This document shows positions 47,810 to 59,924 of a DNA stretch of 64,000 nt, piece by piece (positions within the stretch are counted from its first letter, which is position 1; each line of letters begins with the position of its first letter). A program made the position numbers and the translations under genes. The notes under the pieces were generated by a model. That model did not search any database. It was not told the origin of the DNA and saw nothing but the letters and a program-made list of their open reading frames with translations. The stretch comes from Phenylobacterium sp. J367 (GTDB taxonomy: Bacteria > Pseudomonadota > Alphaproteobacteria > Caulobacterales > Caulobacteraceae). The stretch is taken from positions 1,116,001-1,180,000 of the forward strand of contig NZ_JAJONA010000001.1 of assembly GCF_024699985.1 (NCBI RefSeq). The letters are read 5' to 3'.

Positions 47810-48156
47810 CGTGCGCAAAAGTTGGTCGGCTATGCGACTCCTGCGGCAGATTTGCACAAGCCGGTGGGGCCAAAATCGCGTTTCCCTAGGCCGTTCAGGG
47901 GGTCTCCGGGAGTCAACGAAAATATCGCTAGAAACCGCGAAGAATCGCCGTTGACCCCCGTCTGACCCCGACTAATCTCAAAGTTCTTACAGGCGTCTTC
48001 CACTCGATCTCGGGCTAATCGGGACGCCGGCGGAGCTCATGCATTCGCCGGGTAAGAGCTTGTGCGTGTTGAAGAAATGGGCCGGCCAAGGCGTGGGGCC
48101 AAGGCCGAGAGGGCGGGGTTTCGTGAGGATGATGAACGGGGGGGGTTGCGGGAGCT
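47810..48156 (+). promoter_or_regulatory. dnaA regulatory region with GANTC sites and sigma70 promoter
   Basis: This stretch of about 350 bases before dnaA holds no gene. It contains three GANTC sites, GACTC (47836-47840), GAGTC (47910-47914) and GAATC (47942-47946). A good promoter lies at 47951-47978: TTGACC, 16 bases, TAATCT. A leader of about 170 bases follows. In Caulobacter crescentus dnaA transcription depends on CcrM methylation at such sites. I saw no cluster of DnaA boxes that would mark the origin itself. Confidence 0.75.
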
Positions 48157-49576
48157 ATGGCTGAGGCCCCGGTCGGTGCGGTTTGGTCCAAGACCTGCCA
48201 AGTCCTGAAGCGTGAATTGGGTGAAGCGACCTTCGGCTCGTGGCTGGGCCAGGCTGCGCTTCGCGAGACCGGGGACGAAGTGTGCCTTGTGGCTGCGACC
48301 GGCGTGGCGCGGGACTGGATCCGCCGCCATGCGTGGCGGCGTATCGGCGAACTGTGGGCGCAGAACGACCCGCTCGGCCGGAGGCTCGACCTGAAGTCCC
48401 GCATGGAAATGGATTCCGCCGGCGCGGTCTCGCCCCCGCCGGCCGTGACGCCGGTGGCGGCCAATGCGCCGTCCGCCGCGCCGGAGGTGTTCGAGGTCGA
48501 CGCCCCGGTTCCCCAGGTCGCCGCCAAGCAGGGCCGCATGCAGGGCCTGCAGGAGCGCTTCTCGTTCGAGAGCTTTGTGCCCGGCCCGGCCAATGAGTTC
48601 GCCTTCGCCGTCGCCCGCCGTGTGGCGTCCTGGGCCGACGGCCATTTCAACCCGGTCGTCTTCCATGGCCCCTACGGCTTCGGGAAGACCCACCTGCTGA
48701 ACGCGCTCGCCTGGGAAGCCATGCGCAGCGATCCCAGCAAGCGGGTCGTCTACCTGACGGCCGAGCGGTTCACGACGACCTTCGTGAAGGCCCTGCAGGA
48801 CAGGCAGACCCAGGCCTTCAAGGACGAACTGCGCAACGCCGACCTGCTGCTGATCGACGATGTCCACTTCGTCGCCGGCAAGCCGACCACCCAGGAGGAG
48901 CTGTTTCACACCCTGATTGCCCTCGTCGAGGACGGCCGCCGGGTGGTGATGACCGCCGACCGCTCGCCCAACGAGCTGGCCGAGATGGAGCCCCGGCTCC
49001 GCTCGCACCTGCAGGCCGGCTTGGTCTGCGGCATCGAGCCGGCCGACCGGTCGCTGCGCATGGGCATCCTCGAGCGTAAGCTCGCGACCCTGGCCCAGCA
49101 GGGCAGGTTCGTGCCGTCCGCGCGCCCCGAGGTGCTGCAGTTCCTCGCCGACCGCTTCACCGACAGCGTGCGGGAGCTGGAAGGCGCCCTGAACACCCTG
49201 GTGGCCCGCGTGGGGGCCGACGTAGCGCGCCTGACGCTCGACGAGGCCCAGTCGATCCTTAGGCCCCACCTGTCCTGCAACGAGCGCAAGGTCACGGTGG
49301 ACATGATCCAGAAGGCCGTCGCCGAGCACTACAACCTGAAGCAGGCCGACCTGATCAGCGAGCGCCGGGCCCGCGCAGTCGCCCGCCCGCGCCAGGTGGC
49401 CATGTGGCTGGCCAAGCAGATCACCACCCGGTCGCTGCCGGACATCGGCCGCCGGTTCGGCGGGCGCGACCACACCACCGTCCTGCACGCCGTGCGTCGC
49501 ATCGAGGCGCTGAAGGCCGAGGACGCGGCGATCGCCCGCGACCTTGACGTCCTGCTGCGCAAAGCTGCGCGGCTAG
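48157..49576 (+). CDS. dnaA: Chromosomal replication initiator DnaA (frameshift near the C-terminus)
   Basis: DnaA opens the origin. It has an N-terminal DnaB-contact domain, a linker around residues 90-125, an AAA+ core with Walker A GPYGFGKTH (Lys177, Thr178) and Walker B LLLIDDVHF, and a C-terminal DNA-binding domain with GGRDHTTVLHAVRRI (Asp438). As read, the frame runs on about 180 residues beyond the family end. An extra A in the run 49561-49563 explains this: with AAG the protein ends LLRKLRG and stops at 49576, 472 residues. The terminator at 49608 supports this end. Confidence 0.96.
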
Positions 49577-49604
49577 AGTTCAGCTTCGAGGAGAGACGAG
49601 GCTT

Positions 49605-49640
49605 GGGAGGCCCGCCGGCGACGGCGGGCCTTCTTCCTTT
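49605..49640 (+). terminator. Rho-independent terminator of dnaA (27-bp repeat copy 1)
   Basis: AGGCCCGCCG, loop GCGA and CGGCGGGCCT (49608-49631) form the stem, followed by TTCTTCCTTT. The 27 bases 49605-49631 recur exactly at 55803-55829 after the TonB receptor gene. Confidence 0.88.
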
Positions 49641-49693
49641 GAGCCCGTCTCGCAGGGCGTCTGGTCCCAGCGGAACGCCGGGCCGCAACCGGG

Positions 49694-50773
49694 TCAGCCG
49701 GCGCGAGGATCGCCCGCTCGGTCGCGGCCGCCGAAGCCGCGCCACTCCACCCAGTCGCCGTAAGGATGGCAGGTCGCCAGCACCGCGCTCTCGCCCTCTG
49801 GCCAACGGGTGCAGCGCAGCTGGACTTCGCGGCGATCCGCCGTCCACTCGAGACCGATCTCGACGAGGGGACGCTCGGCCGTCGCGCCGGCGCCGGCCGC
49901 CGCGATCATGGTGGCGATGTCCCGCCGATCCCGTTCACCCAGGTACTGCAGGAACATCGTGTGGACCACGGCCCGGCAAACACCTTCCGGCTGGCGATCG
50001 GCCAGCCGTTGGGCGAGCCATAGCCTGGCGTCCCCCTTGTGCACCCGGGGAGGATGCGCGACGGCGATCTCCAGGGCCGCCTCCAGCCGCTGCGAGCGGG
50101 CAGGTTGGTCGGCCCAGGTGAAGGACAGCAGCCGTTCGCGATGCGAAGGATCATCCGCGCTCAACGGACTGAGATCCACCCCTCGCGCGGCGGCGATCGC
50201 CACGGGCGCCATGGGCGGGTCCTCGCCGCGCCACTCGGGCCGGATTCGCACGGCCGAGGAGATGTCGCCCGCCCTCACGCCGCCCAGGTGGTAGGCGTAG
50301 CGGCCAAGGTTCAGATTGAGCCCGCAGCTGGCGCCGAGCTCTAGGAGCTCGAAAGGCATGGGCCGCAGCTCGGCGATCGCCATCAGCGCCGAGATGATCG
50401 CCGCACCGCGGGCGACCTCGTTGGTCTGCGTCGGATAGCGCATCCAGTCGGCGATGAAGGCGTCTTCCTGCGCCAAGGCCTCGGCGATCGAGCCATCGAA
50501 GTCGTCGTGCTCGCCGCGATAGAGGTCGGTCAGATGCTGAAGGTTTCCCCGTCGGGCGAGGGCGTGGAGCGCGCCGTTGACGCGCAGCGCCACAGCCGCG
50601 GCGGCCGGATCGCCCGTCCAGGTGCGCACCATCTCGCAGGTCCGAGGAGCAAGTGATAGCTGGCGGTGGACAGCTTCCAGCACCGACGCGACGAACGACG
50701 AGCCTGTCGAGCGGCAGTTTTCGGCCTGACGCACAAACGCATGACTAGCGTCAGACCTCGCAAGCATCTTCAT
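49694..50773 (-). CDS. DUF2332 family protein
   Basis: The protein (about 359 residues from the ATG at 50773, MKMLARSD) has the DUF2332 features FVRQAENCRSTGSSF, LELGASCGLNLNLGRYAYHLGG and MFLQYLGERDR. The second resembles the SAM- or nucleotide-binding glycine-rich loop of a methyltransferase-like fold, but no biochemical function is established. A longer in-frame start at 50893 is possible. It is convergent with dnaA and its GC content looks slightly lower than that of neighbours. Confidence 0.8.
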   Translation of the reverse strand: MKMLARSDASHAFVRQAENCRSTGSSFVASVLEAVHRQLSLAPRTCEMVRTWTGDPAAAAVALRVNGALHALARRGNLQHLTDLYRGEHDDFDGSIAEALAQEDAFIADWMRYPTQTNEVARGAAIISALMAIAELRPMPFELLELGASCGLNLNLGRYAYHLGGVRAGDISSAVRIRPEWRGEDPPMAPVAIAAARGVDLSPLSADDPSHRERLLSFTWADQPARSQRLEAALEIAVAHPPRVHKGDARLWLAQRLADRQPEGVCRAVVHTMFLQYLGERDRRDIATMIAAAGAGATAERPLVEIGLEWTADRREVQLRCTRWPEGESAVLATCHPYGDWVEWRGFGGRDRAGDPRAG

Positions 50774-51137
50774 CAAGCTACATTCCGAACGAGCACCGCG
50801 TCCCATGAATTGGGAGAGGTCGATTGTAGTCTCGCAGGGTGGAGCGGGGGCCTGAGTAACGGCTGACAATAGTCTCGCCCTGCGGTGGGGCACTGAACGC
50901 CGGCGGCCCTTAAGGTGATCTAAATCGCGGATAGTCCCGACAGAGACTATTTGTCGCGCCTGGGAGGTGCAGGGGCCGAAACGCCATTAATTCGTAGGCA
51001 ATCAACGTTATCTAGCTCTGGTCATCGGCTGCAGGAGCCAGGTTCAGCGCGTTCGGTGACTATACCGGACGGGTCGAATGTCGCTTCCCGCGCTGCGAGA
51101 TACTAGATCGTATGCTAATGGAATGATGATGGCTGCA
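50774..51137. other. AT-richer divergent gap before the chemoreceptor gene
   Basis: This region of about 360 bases has a lower GC content than the rest of the window (for example CATTAATTCGTAGGCAATCA around 50985). It probably carries promoters for the DUF2332 and chemoreceptor genes. No clear boxes or gene could be assigned. In-frame ATGs at 51078 and 51123 precede the chosen chemoreceptor start. Confidence 0.4.
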
Positions 51138-52961
51138 ATGAATATTCCGAAAAAGCTTAGCTTGGCATTCGTTTGCATCTGCGTGTCCGCAGCGGTCATG
51201 ATGGTCGTCCTGCTGGCGACCATTCTGATGATCCGCGCTTCGACGGAGAGCAATAACCGCAGCCAGGCCATCCACGCAGACGCGCTCGCGCTCGAGACCG
51301 CGATCCTGCGGCAGAACAGTCAGTTCCGCGGCTATCTGGTCACGGGCGATAAGAGCTACCTGAAGTCCTACTATGAGGGTCGCGACGAGTACGACGAGGT
51401 CTCGCAAAGACTGAAGTCGACCCTCAGCGACCCCGCCATGCTCCAGCACATCGAGCATTCTCGCGTTGCCACGCTCGCTTGGCGCAAGGACTGGGGCGAT
51501 CGGCTGATCGAGGTCGTCAAGGCCGGACAGCGCGATGCAGCCCAGCAGGAGGTTCGTGACGCGGGCAAGAGGGTGTTGGTGAGCGACGCCGTGCTGCCGC
51601 TCCGCGAGATCCGCGATGTTCAAGTGGAGAAGATCGCCGAGAACGGCGCGCGCCAACAGACCGCGATCATCACGGCCGTCGCCGCGCTCGTGATCGGCGG
51701 GATCGCCCTGATCGCGATCGCCATGTTCCTGTCGCGCATGCTGAGCCGCTCCATCGCAAGGCCCATCACCACCCTCACCGGGGCGATGAATCAACTGGCC
51801 GCGGGGGACAATGAGATCGCCGTCGACTCGGAGCGCGCCGACGAATTGGGCGACATGGCCCGCGCCGTCCTCGTCTTCCGCGACGCGGCGATCGCCAAGG
51901 CGGAAGCCGATCGCGCCAAGGCGGCCGCAGACGAGGCCAAGGCCGAGGCTGACCGCCAGAAGCTGGGCGCCGAGGCGGCGCAGCGGCGGGTGGTGGAGAC
52001 CCTGGACACCGCGTTGGCCGCCCTGGCCTCGGGCGACCTGACCCACACGATCACCACGCCATTCGAACCGGAGTACGAACGCCTTCGGCAATCCTTCAAC
52101 AGCGCCGTCGAAGGGCTCGAAGAGAGCATTTCCGGCGTCGCCCGCTCGGCCAAGACCGTGCATTCGGGAGCGGCCGACATCTACGCCGCGTCCGAGGACC
52201 TCTCACGCCGCACCGAGCAGCAGGCCTCGCGCCTGCAGGAGACCAGCGCCGCCACGCAGCAGGTCAGCGCGATGGTGGGCGAAACCGCCCAGCGGGCGTC
52301 CGATGCGAGGACAGCGATCGAGGTCGCCAACGGCAACGCCATGGACGGCGGCGCGATCGTCACCCAGGCCATCACGGCGATGGACGCCATCCAGACGAGC
52401 TCGGAAGAAATCAGTCAGATCATCAGCCTGATCGACGCCATCACCTTCCAGACCAACCTGCTCGCGCTGAACGCCGGGGTGGAGGCCGCCCGGGCCGGGG
52501 ACGCCGGCAAGGGCTTCGCCGTCGTCGCCTCGGAAGTCCGCGCGCTCGCCCAGCGCTCCTCGGACGCGGCGCGCGACATCAAGGCGCTCATAAGCACATC
52601 CTCGGAGCAGGTGCAGAGCGGCGTGAGCCGCGTCGGCGACACCGGTCAGATGCTCACCCTCATCGGAACGAAGATCGGCGACACCAACACGCTGATCAAC
52701 GAAATCGCGCAGAGCACCGAAACCCAGGCCGACAACCTGAAGCAGGTGAGCAGCGCTGTCGCCAGTATGGACAGCATGACCCAGCAGAATGCGGCGATGG
52801 TCCGGGAAGCGACCGCGGCCGCGCGAAGCCTGGCCACGGAAGCCGATGAACTGGCGACCCTGGTCGCCCGCTTCCGGCTGCGCCAGGCGGACAGCAGCCC
52901 CGTGACGGACCTCGGGTCCGAGGTCGTCCCGTTGAAGGCGGCCGGCGCCGGCGGGCGCTAA
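51138..52961 (+). CDS. Methyl-accepting chemotaxis protein with CHASE3-like sensor
   Basis: The receptor (607 residues) has a first membrane helix near the N-terminus and a periplasmic CHASE3-like segment ([20 protein letters not shown]). A second helix lies around [18 protein letters not shown], followed by HAMP ([20 protein letters not shown]) and a second HAMP-like stretch near [17 protein letters not shown]. The conserved signalling tip is [21 protein letters not shown] prefer ATG 51138 ([11 protein letters not shown]); 51123 and 51078 are in frame. No CheR-binding pentapeptide ends it. It lies beside a TonB receptor gene and may report on the same nutrient. Confidence 0.92.
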   Translation: MNIPKKLSLAFVCICVSAAVMMVVLLATILMIRASTESNNRSQAIHADALALETAILRQNSQFRGYLVTGDKSYLKSYYEGRDEYDEVSQRLKSTLSDPAMLQHIEHSRVATLAWRKDWGDRLIEVVKAGQRDAAQQEVRDAGKRVLVSDAVLPLREIRDVQVEKIAENGARQQTAIITAVAALVIGGIALIAIAMFLSRMLSRSIARPITTLTGAMNQLAAGDNEIAVDSERADELGDMARAVLVFRDAAIAKAEADRAKAAADEAKAEADRQKLGAEAAQRRVVETLDTALAALASGDLTHTITTPFEPEYERLRQSFNSAVEGLEESISGVARSAKTVHSGAADIYAASEDLSRRTEQQASRLQETSAATQQVSAMVGETAQRASDARTAIEVANGNAMDGGAIVTQAITAMDAIQTSSEEISQIISLIDAITFQTNLLALNAGVEAARAGDAGKGFAVVASEVRALAQRSSDAARDIKALISTSSEQVQSGVSRVGDTGQMLTLIGTKIGDTNTLINEIAQSTETQADNLKQVSSAVASMDSMTQQNAAMVREATAAARSLATEADELATLVARFRLRQADSSPVTDLGSEVVPLKAAGAGGR

Positions 52962-53000
52962 CCCGCACCCCGGCACTCTCCACAGCATCTTCGGCAGGCA

Positions 53001-53036
53001 GCGCGCCGCCCTCATCAGGGCGGCGCGCTTTTGTTT
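53001..53036 (+). terminator. Rho-independent terminator of the chemoreceptor gene
   Basis: GCGCGCCGCCCT, loop CATC and AGGGCGGCGCGC form a 12-bp stem (53001-53028), followed by TTTTGTTT. Confidence 0.92.
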
Positions 53037-53249
53037 ACGCGCGTCGCCCGCATCGGGACGAAGCGTGCCCTCACCTGAGGGTGCGCAGTAATGGAATGAG
53101 CGGAATTATGTGCCGAGCAAGTATTCACGACATAATGTCGCACTTTGGACCGCCTGTACACCCATCTGTATTTACGCATTAGCTATACTCGACACCGCAT
53201 TATGATGTCCGACACTCCACATTACACAGGATCCACAAGAGCTCCTCGC
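53037..53249 (+). promoter_or_regulatory. AT-richer control region of the TonB receptor gene
   Basis: The gap between the chemoreceptor terminator and the receptor start is less GC-rich. It holds CCTCA-CC-TGAGG around 53072 and the palindrome CGACAT-A-ATGTCG at 53128-53140, which fits a dimeric repressor or activator site. A TATACT box lies at 53184-53189 without a clear -35. Confidence 0.5.
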
Positions 53250-55776
53250 ATGACACGCCTCTTCCTCACCACGGCCATTGCGCCGCTGCTGCTGTTTTCG
53301 CCGGCGATGGCCGAAACGCCGAACGCCACCGCCGCCGAGGTGGCCAAGCCTTCCGCGGACAAGGCGGTTCAGAGCGTCGGCGCAAAGGCCAGCGGCGAGG
53401 CGGTCTTCTCGACCGGCGTCGCGAAAGGCCGCGACCGGCTGGACAGCGCGACGTCCACGAGCGCGCTGCGCGCGTCGGACGCGGAGACCTTCGGCGCCCG
53501 CTCGCTGGGCGAGGTCCTGCGGAACATCCCCGGGATCCGCGTCGAATATGCCGGCGGCGAAGGCAACGCGAACTACTCGATCCGCGGCCTGCCCCTTTCC
53601 GGCACCGGTTCGAAGTTCATGCAGCTCCAGGAAGACGGCCTGCCGGTCCTCGAGTTTGGGGACATGTCGCAGTTCACCTCCGACATGTTCATGCGCAGCG
53701 ACCTCAATCTCTCGCAGATCGAGGCGATCCGCGGCGGTTCGGCCTCGACGTTCGCGTCGAACTCGCCGGGCGGCGTGATCAACCTGATCTCCAAGACGGG
53801 CGACGCCGAAGGCGGCGCCATCCAGGGCACGTATGGCCTCGACTATGACGAGAAGCGGGTTGATGCGGCCTACGGCCATAAGCTCACCGACACGCTTCGC
53901 TTCCACGTCGGGGGGCTTCTATCGCGAAGGCGAAGGTCCGCGGGACGTCGGCTATACCGCGTACAAGGGCGGTCAGATCAAGGCCAACCTGACGAAGCAG
54001 CTCGATAACGGCTTCGTGCGCATCTACGGCAAGTGGCTGGATGATCGTACGCCGTCATACCAGTTCGTGCCGATCCGTGTGACCGGGTCAAACTCCGACC
54101 CGACGTTCGAGAGCCCGGCCAACTTCAACCTGAAGTCCGACTCGCTCCTGTCGCCGAACAACAGCGGAATCCTGACGCTCGGCCGCGACAACAGCATCAC
54201 CACCGAGGACATCCGCGAGGGCCAGCACGCCATCGTGAAGTCCGTGGGCCTCGAGGGCCAGTTCGATGTCAGCGGCTGGACGATCAGCGAAAAGTTCCGC
54301 TTCGCCGCGATCTCCGGCGGCCACATGAACATCAGGCCGATCGCGGTGGCGCCGGCGGCGGCGCTCGCGTTCGCCTACGGCGGCCCCGGCGGCACGCTCA
54401 GCTACGCCACGGGCCCCCAGGCTGGCCAGGCCATACCCAGTCCGTCCGCCCTGAACGGGAACGGTCTGCTCACCTCGAACGTCCTGATCGACACCGATCT
54501 CGACAGCCTGGACAACCTGACCAACGACCTGCGCGCCAGCCGGGTCTGGAAGGTCGGCGGCGGCAATCTGACGACGACGGCCGGCCTCTACATGTCGTCC
54601 CAGGACTACAACGCCTTCTGGTCGTTCCTGAACGTGCTGACCGATGTCCGCGGCGACGGCGACTCGGCGCTGATCGACGTGAAGACCGCGGCCGGCGTTC
54701 CGACCACCCAGGGCGGCTATCTGTCCTACGGGATCGGCGGCGGGCTCTATCACCGCAGCTACGACGTCAACTACGGCGTCACCGCCCCCTATGCGTCCAT
54801 CAACTACCACCTCGGCAAGGTCGCGGTGGGCGGCAGCCTCCGCTACGACATGGGCGATGTGAAGGGCACGCTGTACGGGTCTGAGCTCGGCGGCGGGCGC
54901 GTGGGCGTCACCACGGTCGACATGAACGGCAACGGCCAGATCTCGCTGCCCGAGACCAAGGTCGCGACGCTGCCGCTCGGTGCGCCGGGCCGCGTGGACT
55001 ATGACTACAAGTACCTCAGCTATTCTGCCGGCGTGAACTATCGCATCGCCGAGCAGCTCGCGGTGTTCGGTCGCTACAGCCGCGGCGGTCGCGCCTCGGC
55101 CGACAAGATCCTCTTCACGCCGGCGGTGGACTACAACACCGGCAAGCTGGTCGACAACGACAGCGCCTACGATACGGTGAAGCAGGCCGAGCTCGGCCTG
55201 AAGTACCGGATCTCGGGCCTCACCGTGAACGTGACCGGCTTCTCGGCCAAGACCGGCGAACAGAACGTCCAGGTCAACAGCGCGCCTGACGGCTCGATCC
55301 GCGTCGAGAACATCATCCGGGGCTACGAAGCCAAGGGCGTGGAGCTCGAGGCGGCGGTTCGCCACGGTCCGTTCAGCGTCAGCGGCGGGGCGACCTACAC
55401 GGACGCCAAGATCGCCAGCGACGCGACCCGCGCCGAGCTGGTCGGCAACAAGCCGCGCCACCAGGCCGATCTGATCTTCGCCGTGACCCCGCAGGTCGAC
55501 CTGAAGTATGCGACCTTCGGCGCGAACGTGATCGGCACGACCAGCAGCTACGCCCAGGACACGAACCAGCTGAAGCTGCCCGGCTACACCCTGGTCAACG
55601 CGTTCCTGCAGATCCGCCCGACGGAGCGGGTGCAGCTGATGCTGAACGTCAACAACCTGTTCAACAAGCTCGCCCTGGCGGACGTCGAACAGGCCAGCAT
55701 CCCGGCGAGCGGCGTGGTCCTCGGCCGCGCCTATAGCGGGCGCACCGCGTCGGCGACCCTGCGCTACGCCTTCTAG
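53250..55776 (+). CDS. TonB-dependent outer-membrane receptor (one frameshift)
   Basis: After a signal peptide (MTRLFLTTAIAPLLLFSPAMA) comes a plug domain (LGEVLRNIPGIRVEYAGGEG, YSIRGLPLSG and EAIRGGSASTFASNSPGGVI) and a 22-strand-type barrel ending in ASATLRYAF with a C-terminal aromatic residue. It imports a substrate through the outer membrane using TonB energy. A G run at 53910-53915 is one base long. Correction joins RFHVGG to FYREGEGPRDVGYTAYKGG, for 841 residues. The ATG at 53250 gives the best signal peptide. The substrate (siderophore, vitamin or sugar) is not readable. Confidence 0.93.
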
Positions 55777-55802
55777 TCGGAAGCGACACCTCAAAGAGAG
55801 AC

Positions 55803-55838
55803 GGGAGGCCCGCCGGCGACGGCGGGCCTCTTCTCGTT
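55803..55838 (+). terminator. Rho-independent terminator of the TonB receptor gene (27-bp repeat copy 2)
   Basis: GAGGCCCGCCG, loop GCGA and CGGCGGGCCTC form the stem (55805-55830), followed by TTCTCGTTTGG. Its 55803-55829 core is identical to 49605-49631 after dnaA. Confidence 0.85.
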
Positions 55839-55843
55839 TGGCG

Positions 55844-56215
55844 TCAGTGCCCGCCCTCAACCCAGGGAACGCCAGCCCGCACCAGTTCCTCGAAGAGCGC
55901 CGCCTCCAGCTCCAGGGCTTCCCAGGCGCGCAGCGGATTGAGGTGTGCGGTGAGCTCCGGAAGCAGGGTCACGCCGAACCGCGCCACGTAGCGGCTCGCC
56001 TTGTAGCCGCTCTTGTGCTGGTCGAACCGCAGGTCCGGATCCCGCGAGGTCTGGCCGACGTAGAGCCCGTGGCGGCACACCCGACGGCGATCCTCCAGCA
56101 GGACGACATAGAGCGCGTGCTTCGCCCCCCGGCGGCCCCGCGTCGTGGCCTGCAGGCCCAGCGCCGCGCGCCGGGCAGCGGCCATCCAGGGCAGGCGATC
56201 GGCAGGGTCCGTCAC
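55844..56215 (-). CDS. Small GIY-YIG-like protein
   Basis: This 123-residue protein shows the GIY-YIG layout: a first strand ALYVVLLED, then GLYVGQTSRDPDLRFDQHKSGYK, where Y-V-G-Q-T-S, the Arg and the His match the nuclease core. The N-terminal leader is basic. Such small proteins are often uncharacterised endonucleases or DNA-repair helpers. The catalytic Glu cannot be placed with certainty. It lies alone between the TonB receptor terminator and the pnp terminator, convergent with the receptor gene. Confidence 0.7.
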   Translation of the reverse strand: MTDPADRLPWMAAARRAALGLQATTRGRRGAKHALYVVLLEDRRRVCRHGLYVGQTSRDPDLRFDQHKSGYKASRYVARFGVTLLPELTAHLNPLRAWEALELEAALFEELVRAGVPWVEGGH

Positions 56216-56251
56216 GCGCCCAGTTTCGCGGGGCCGCTCGTCGCCGCAACG

Positions 56252-56283
56252 AAAAAGGGCGGCCGGATCGCTCCGGCCGCCCT
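56252..56283 (-). terminator. Rho-independent terminator of pnp
   Basis: On the minus strand AGGGCGGCCGGA, loop GCGA and TCCGGCCGCCCT form a 12-bp stem, and the adjacent A run (56252-56256 on the plus strand) reads as a T tract. Confidence 0.92.
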
Positions 56284-56312
56284 GATCTTTCGAGCCTTGA
56301 GAGGCGCGACGC

Positions 56313-58457
<2,145 letters not shown>

Positions 58458-58703
58458 TTTCGCTTCTTTCTCGTCCCGCGGGCGTATTCCCAGGCGGGGG
58501 CGGACAGGGATCGGCTTTCCGAAATCCTCTCCATTCGAACAGGCGGGGTGAGGATTTCTGTCGAACCCTCGGCGTGTGTGGAGTCCCGACGGGGTCTCCG
58601 GGGCCGCATCGGGTCCCCCGGCCTGTTGCGGAGGAGCGGCGTAGCTTCTTAAGACCCGCCTGCCCGGTTTTCACAACCGGGCGGCGGGCAACTTGGCGTG
58701 AAC
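58458..58703 (-). promoter_or_regulatory. rpsO-pnp intergenic leader with hairpin
   Basis: The 246-base gap contains GCCCGGTT-TTCAC-AACCGGGC (58668-58688) just after rpsO, which may act as a terminator or an RNase III processing site. The rest may hold a pnp promoter or the autoregulated pnp leader known in other bacteria. I see no gene here. Confidence 0.55.
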
Positions 58704-58973
58704 CTAGCGGCGCAGGCCCAGGGTCTCGATCAGCTTCTGATAGCGAGCCGCGTCGGACTTCTTCAGGTGATCCAGGAGCGACCGGCGCGCGGAGACGAGC
58801 TTCAGGAGCCCGCGGCGCGAGTGGTTGTCCTTCTTGTGCGTCTTGAAGTGCTCGGTGAGGTTCGCGATCCGTTCGGACATGATCGCCACCTGGACTTCGG
58901 CGCTGCCCGTGTCCGCTTCACCGCGGGCATGGGTCTTGATGACTTCGGCTTTGCGTTCGGCCGTAATCGACAT
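58704..58973 (-). CDS. rpsO: 30S ribosomal protein S15
   Basis: S15 binds the central domain of 16S rRNA. The 89-residue protein starts [40 protein letters not shown] and [20 protein letters not shown] are family signatures. I use the ATG at 58973; an in-frame start at 58997 adds eight residues. It sits between truB and pnp in the classic order. Confidence 0.96.
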   Translation of the reverse strand: MSITAERKAEVIKTHARGEADTGSAEVQVAIMSERIANLTEHFKTHKKDNHSRRGLLKLVSARRSLLDHLKKSDAARYQKLIETLGLRR

Positions 58974-58977
58974 CGGG

Positions 58978-59924
58978 TTAGTCTCCGCTCTTTTCAAGAT
59001 GGAAGACCCGCGAGGGTTCGAGCCGGCCCGCGCGCATCTCGCAGAGGGCGACGACCGAACCGTCCCGCATGGCTGAAACGGTGCGCGAGCCCGGCTTGAG
59101 CCCGGCTTTCACCGCTTCGACCTGTCGGGGAACGAGAACGATCGACCGTCCCTGCTTCAGCTTGAAGGCGTCTTCATCGGTCACGGCCAGCGCCGGGATG
59201 TCGTCCAGCGCGGTCTCGACCGGAAGCAATGCCTCCAGCTGGCGGGCCTTATGCCCTAAATCCTCAAGCAATTCCAGCGTTACCGCGGACTGCTCGGTAA
59301 ACGGCCCCACGCGCGTCCGGCGCAGCTCGCTGACATGCCCGCAGGCCCCCAGCGCATCGGCGATGTCGCGGACGAGCGCACGGACATAGGTGCCCTTGCC
59401 GCACTCGATCTCGAGCGTCACGTGATCGGCGTTCTGGGCGTCGGCGACGCGGGCCGAGTGGATCGTCACCGGACGGGCCTTCAACTCCACGGTCTCGCCT
59501 GCCCGGGCCAGGTCGTAGGCGCGCTCGCCGTCCACCTTGATGGCCGAATAGGCCGGCGGGATCTGGCTGATCTCGCCGACGAACCGCGGCAGGACGGCCT
59601 CGACCTGGGCCAGCGTCGGCCGCACGTCGGAAGAGGCGATCGTCTCGCCTTCACGGTCGTAGGTGGCGGTCGTCCGCCCCCAGGCGATGGTGAAGCGGTA
59701 GGCCTTGTCGGCGTCCATCATGAACGGGACCGTCTTGGTCGCCTCGCCGAGCGCGATCGGCAGCACCCCGGTGGCCAGCGGATCGAGGGTGCCGGCGTGA
59801 CCGGCCTTCTGGGCGTTGAAGATCCGCCGGATGCGGCCGACCGCGTGGGTGGACGTGAGGTCGTAGGGGCTTGTCCAGGCACACCCAGCCGGAGACCGCG
59901 TCTCCCCTTGCGGCGTCGCGCCAT
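58978..59924 (-). CDS. truB: tRNA pseudouridine-55 synthase (two frameshifts)
   Basis: TruB makes pseudouridine 55 in the TPsiC loop of tRNA. The catalytic Asp is in the GTLDPLA element, which appears only after correcting the frame. [12 protein letters not shown] and [19 protein letters not shown] are also typical. Two insertions break the N-terminus, in the C run 59904-59907 and the G run 59866-59869. Corrected, it reads [20 protein letters not shown] then [20 protein letters not shown], for 314 residues. The start ATG at 59924 overlaps the rbfA stop. Confidence 0.93.

Noticed and set aside
47810..48156. Replication origin upstream of dnaA
   Set aside because: Only GANTC sites and a promoter are clear; no cluster of DnaA boxes or AT-rich unwinding element was recognised, and in Caulobacter the origin lies some distance from dnaA.
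48157..50121. DnaA with a 180-residue Arg/Pro/Ser-rich C-terminal extension
   Set aside because: The extension is the antisense of the DUF2332 gene and arises from one extra A at 49561-49563; the corrected end (LLRKLRG, stop at 49576) is followed by a terminator.
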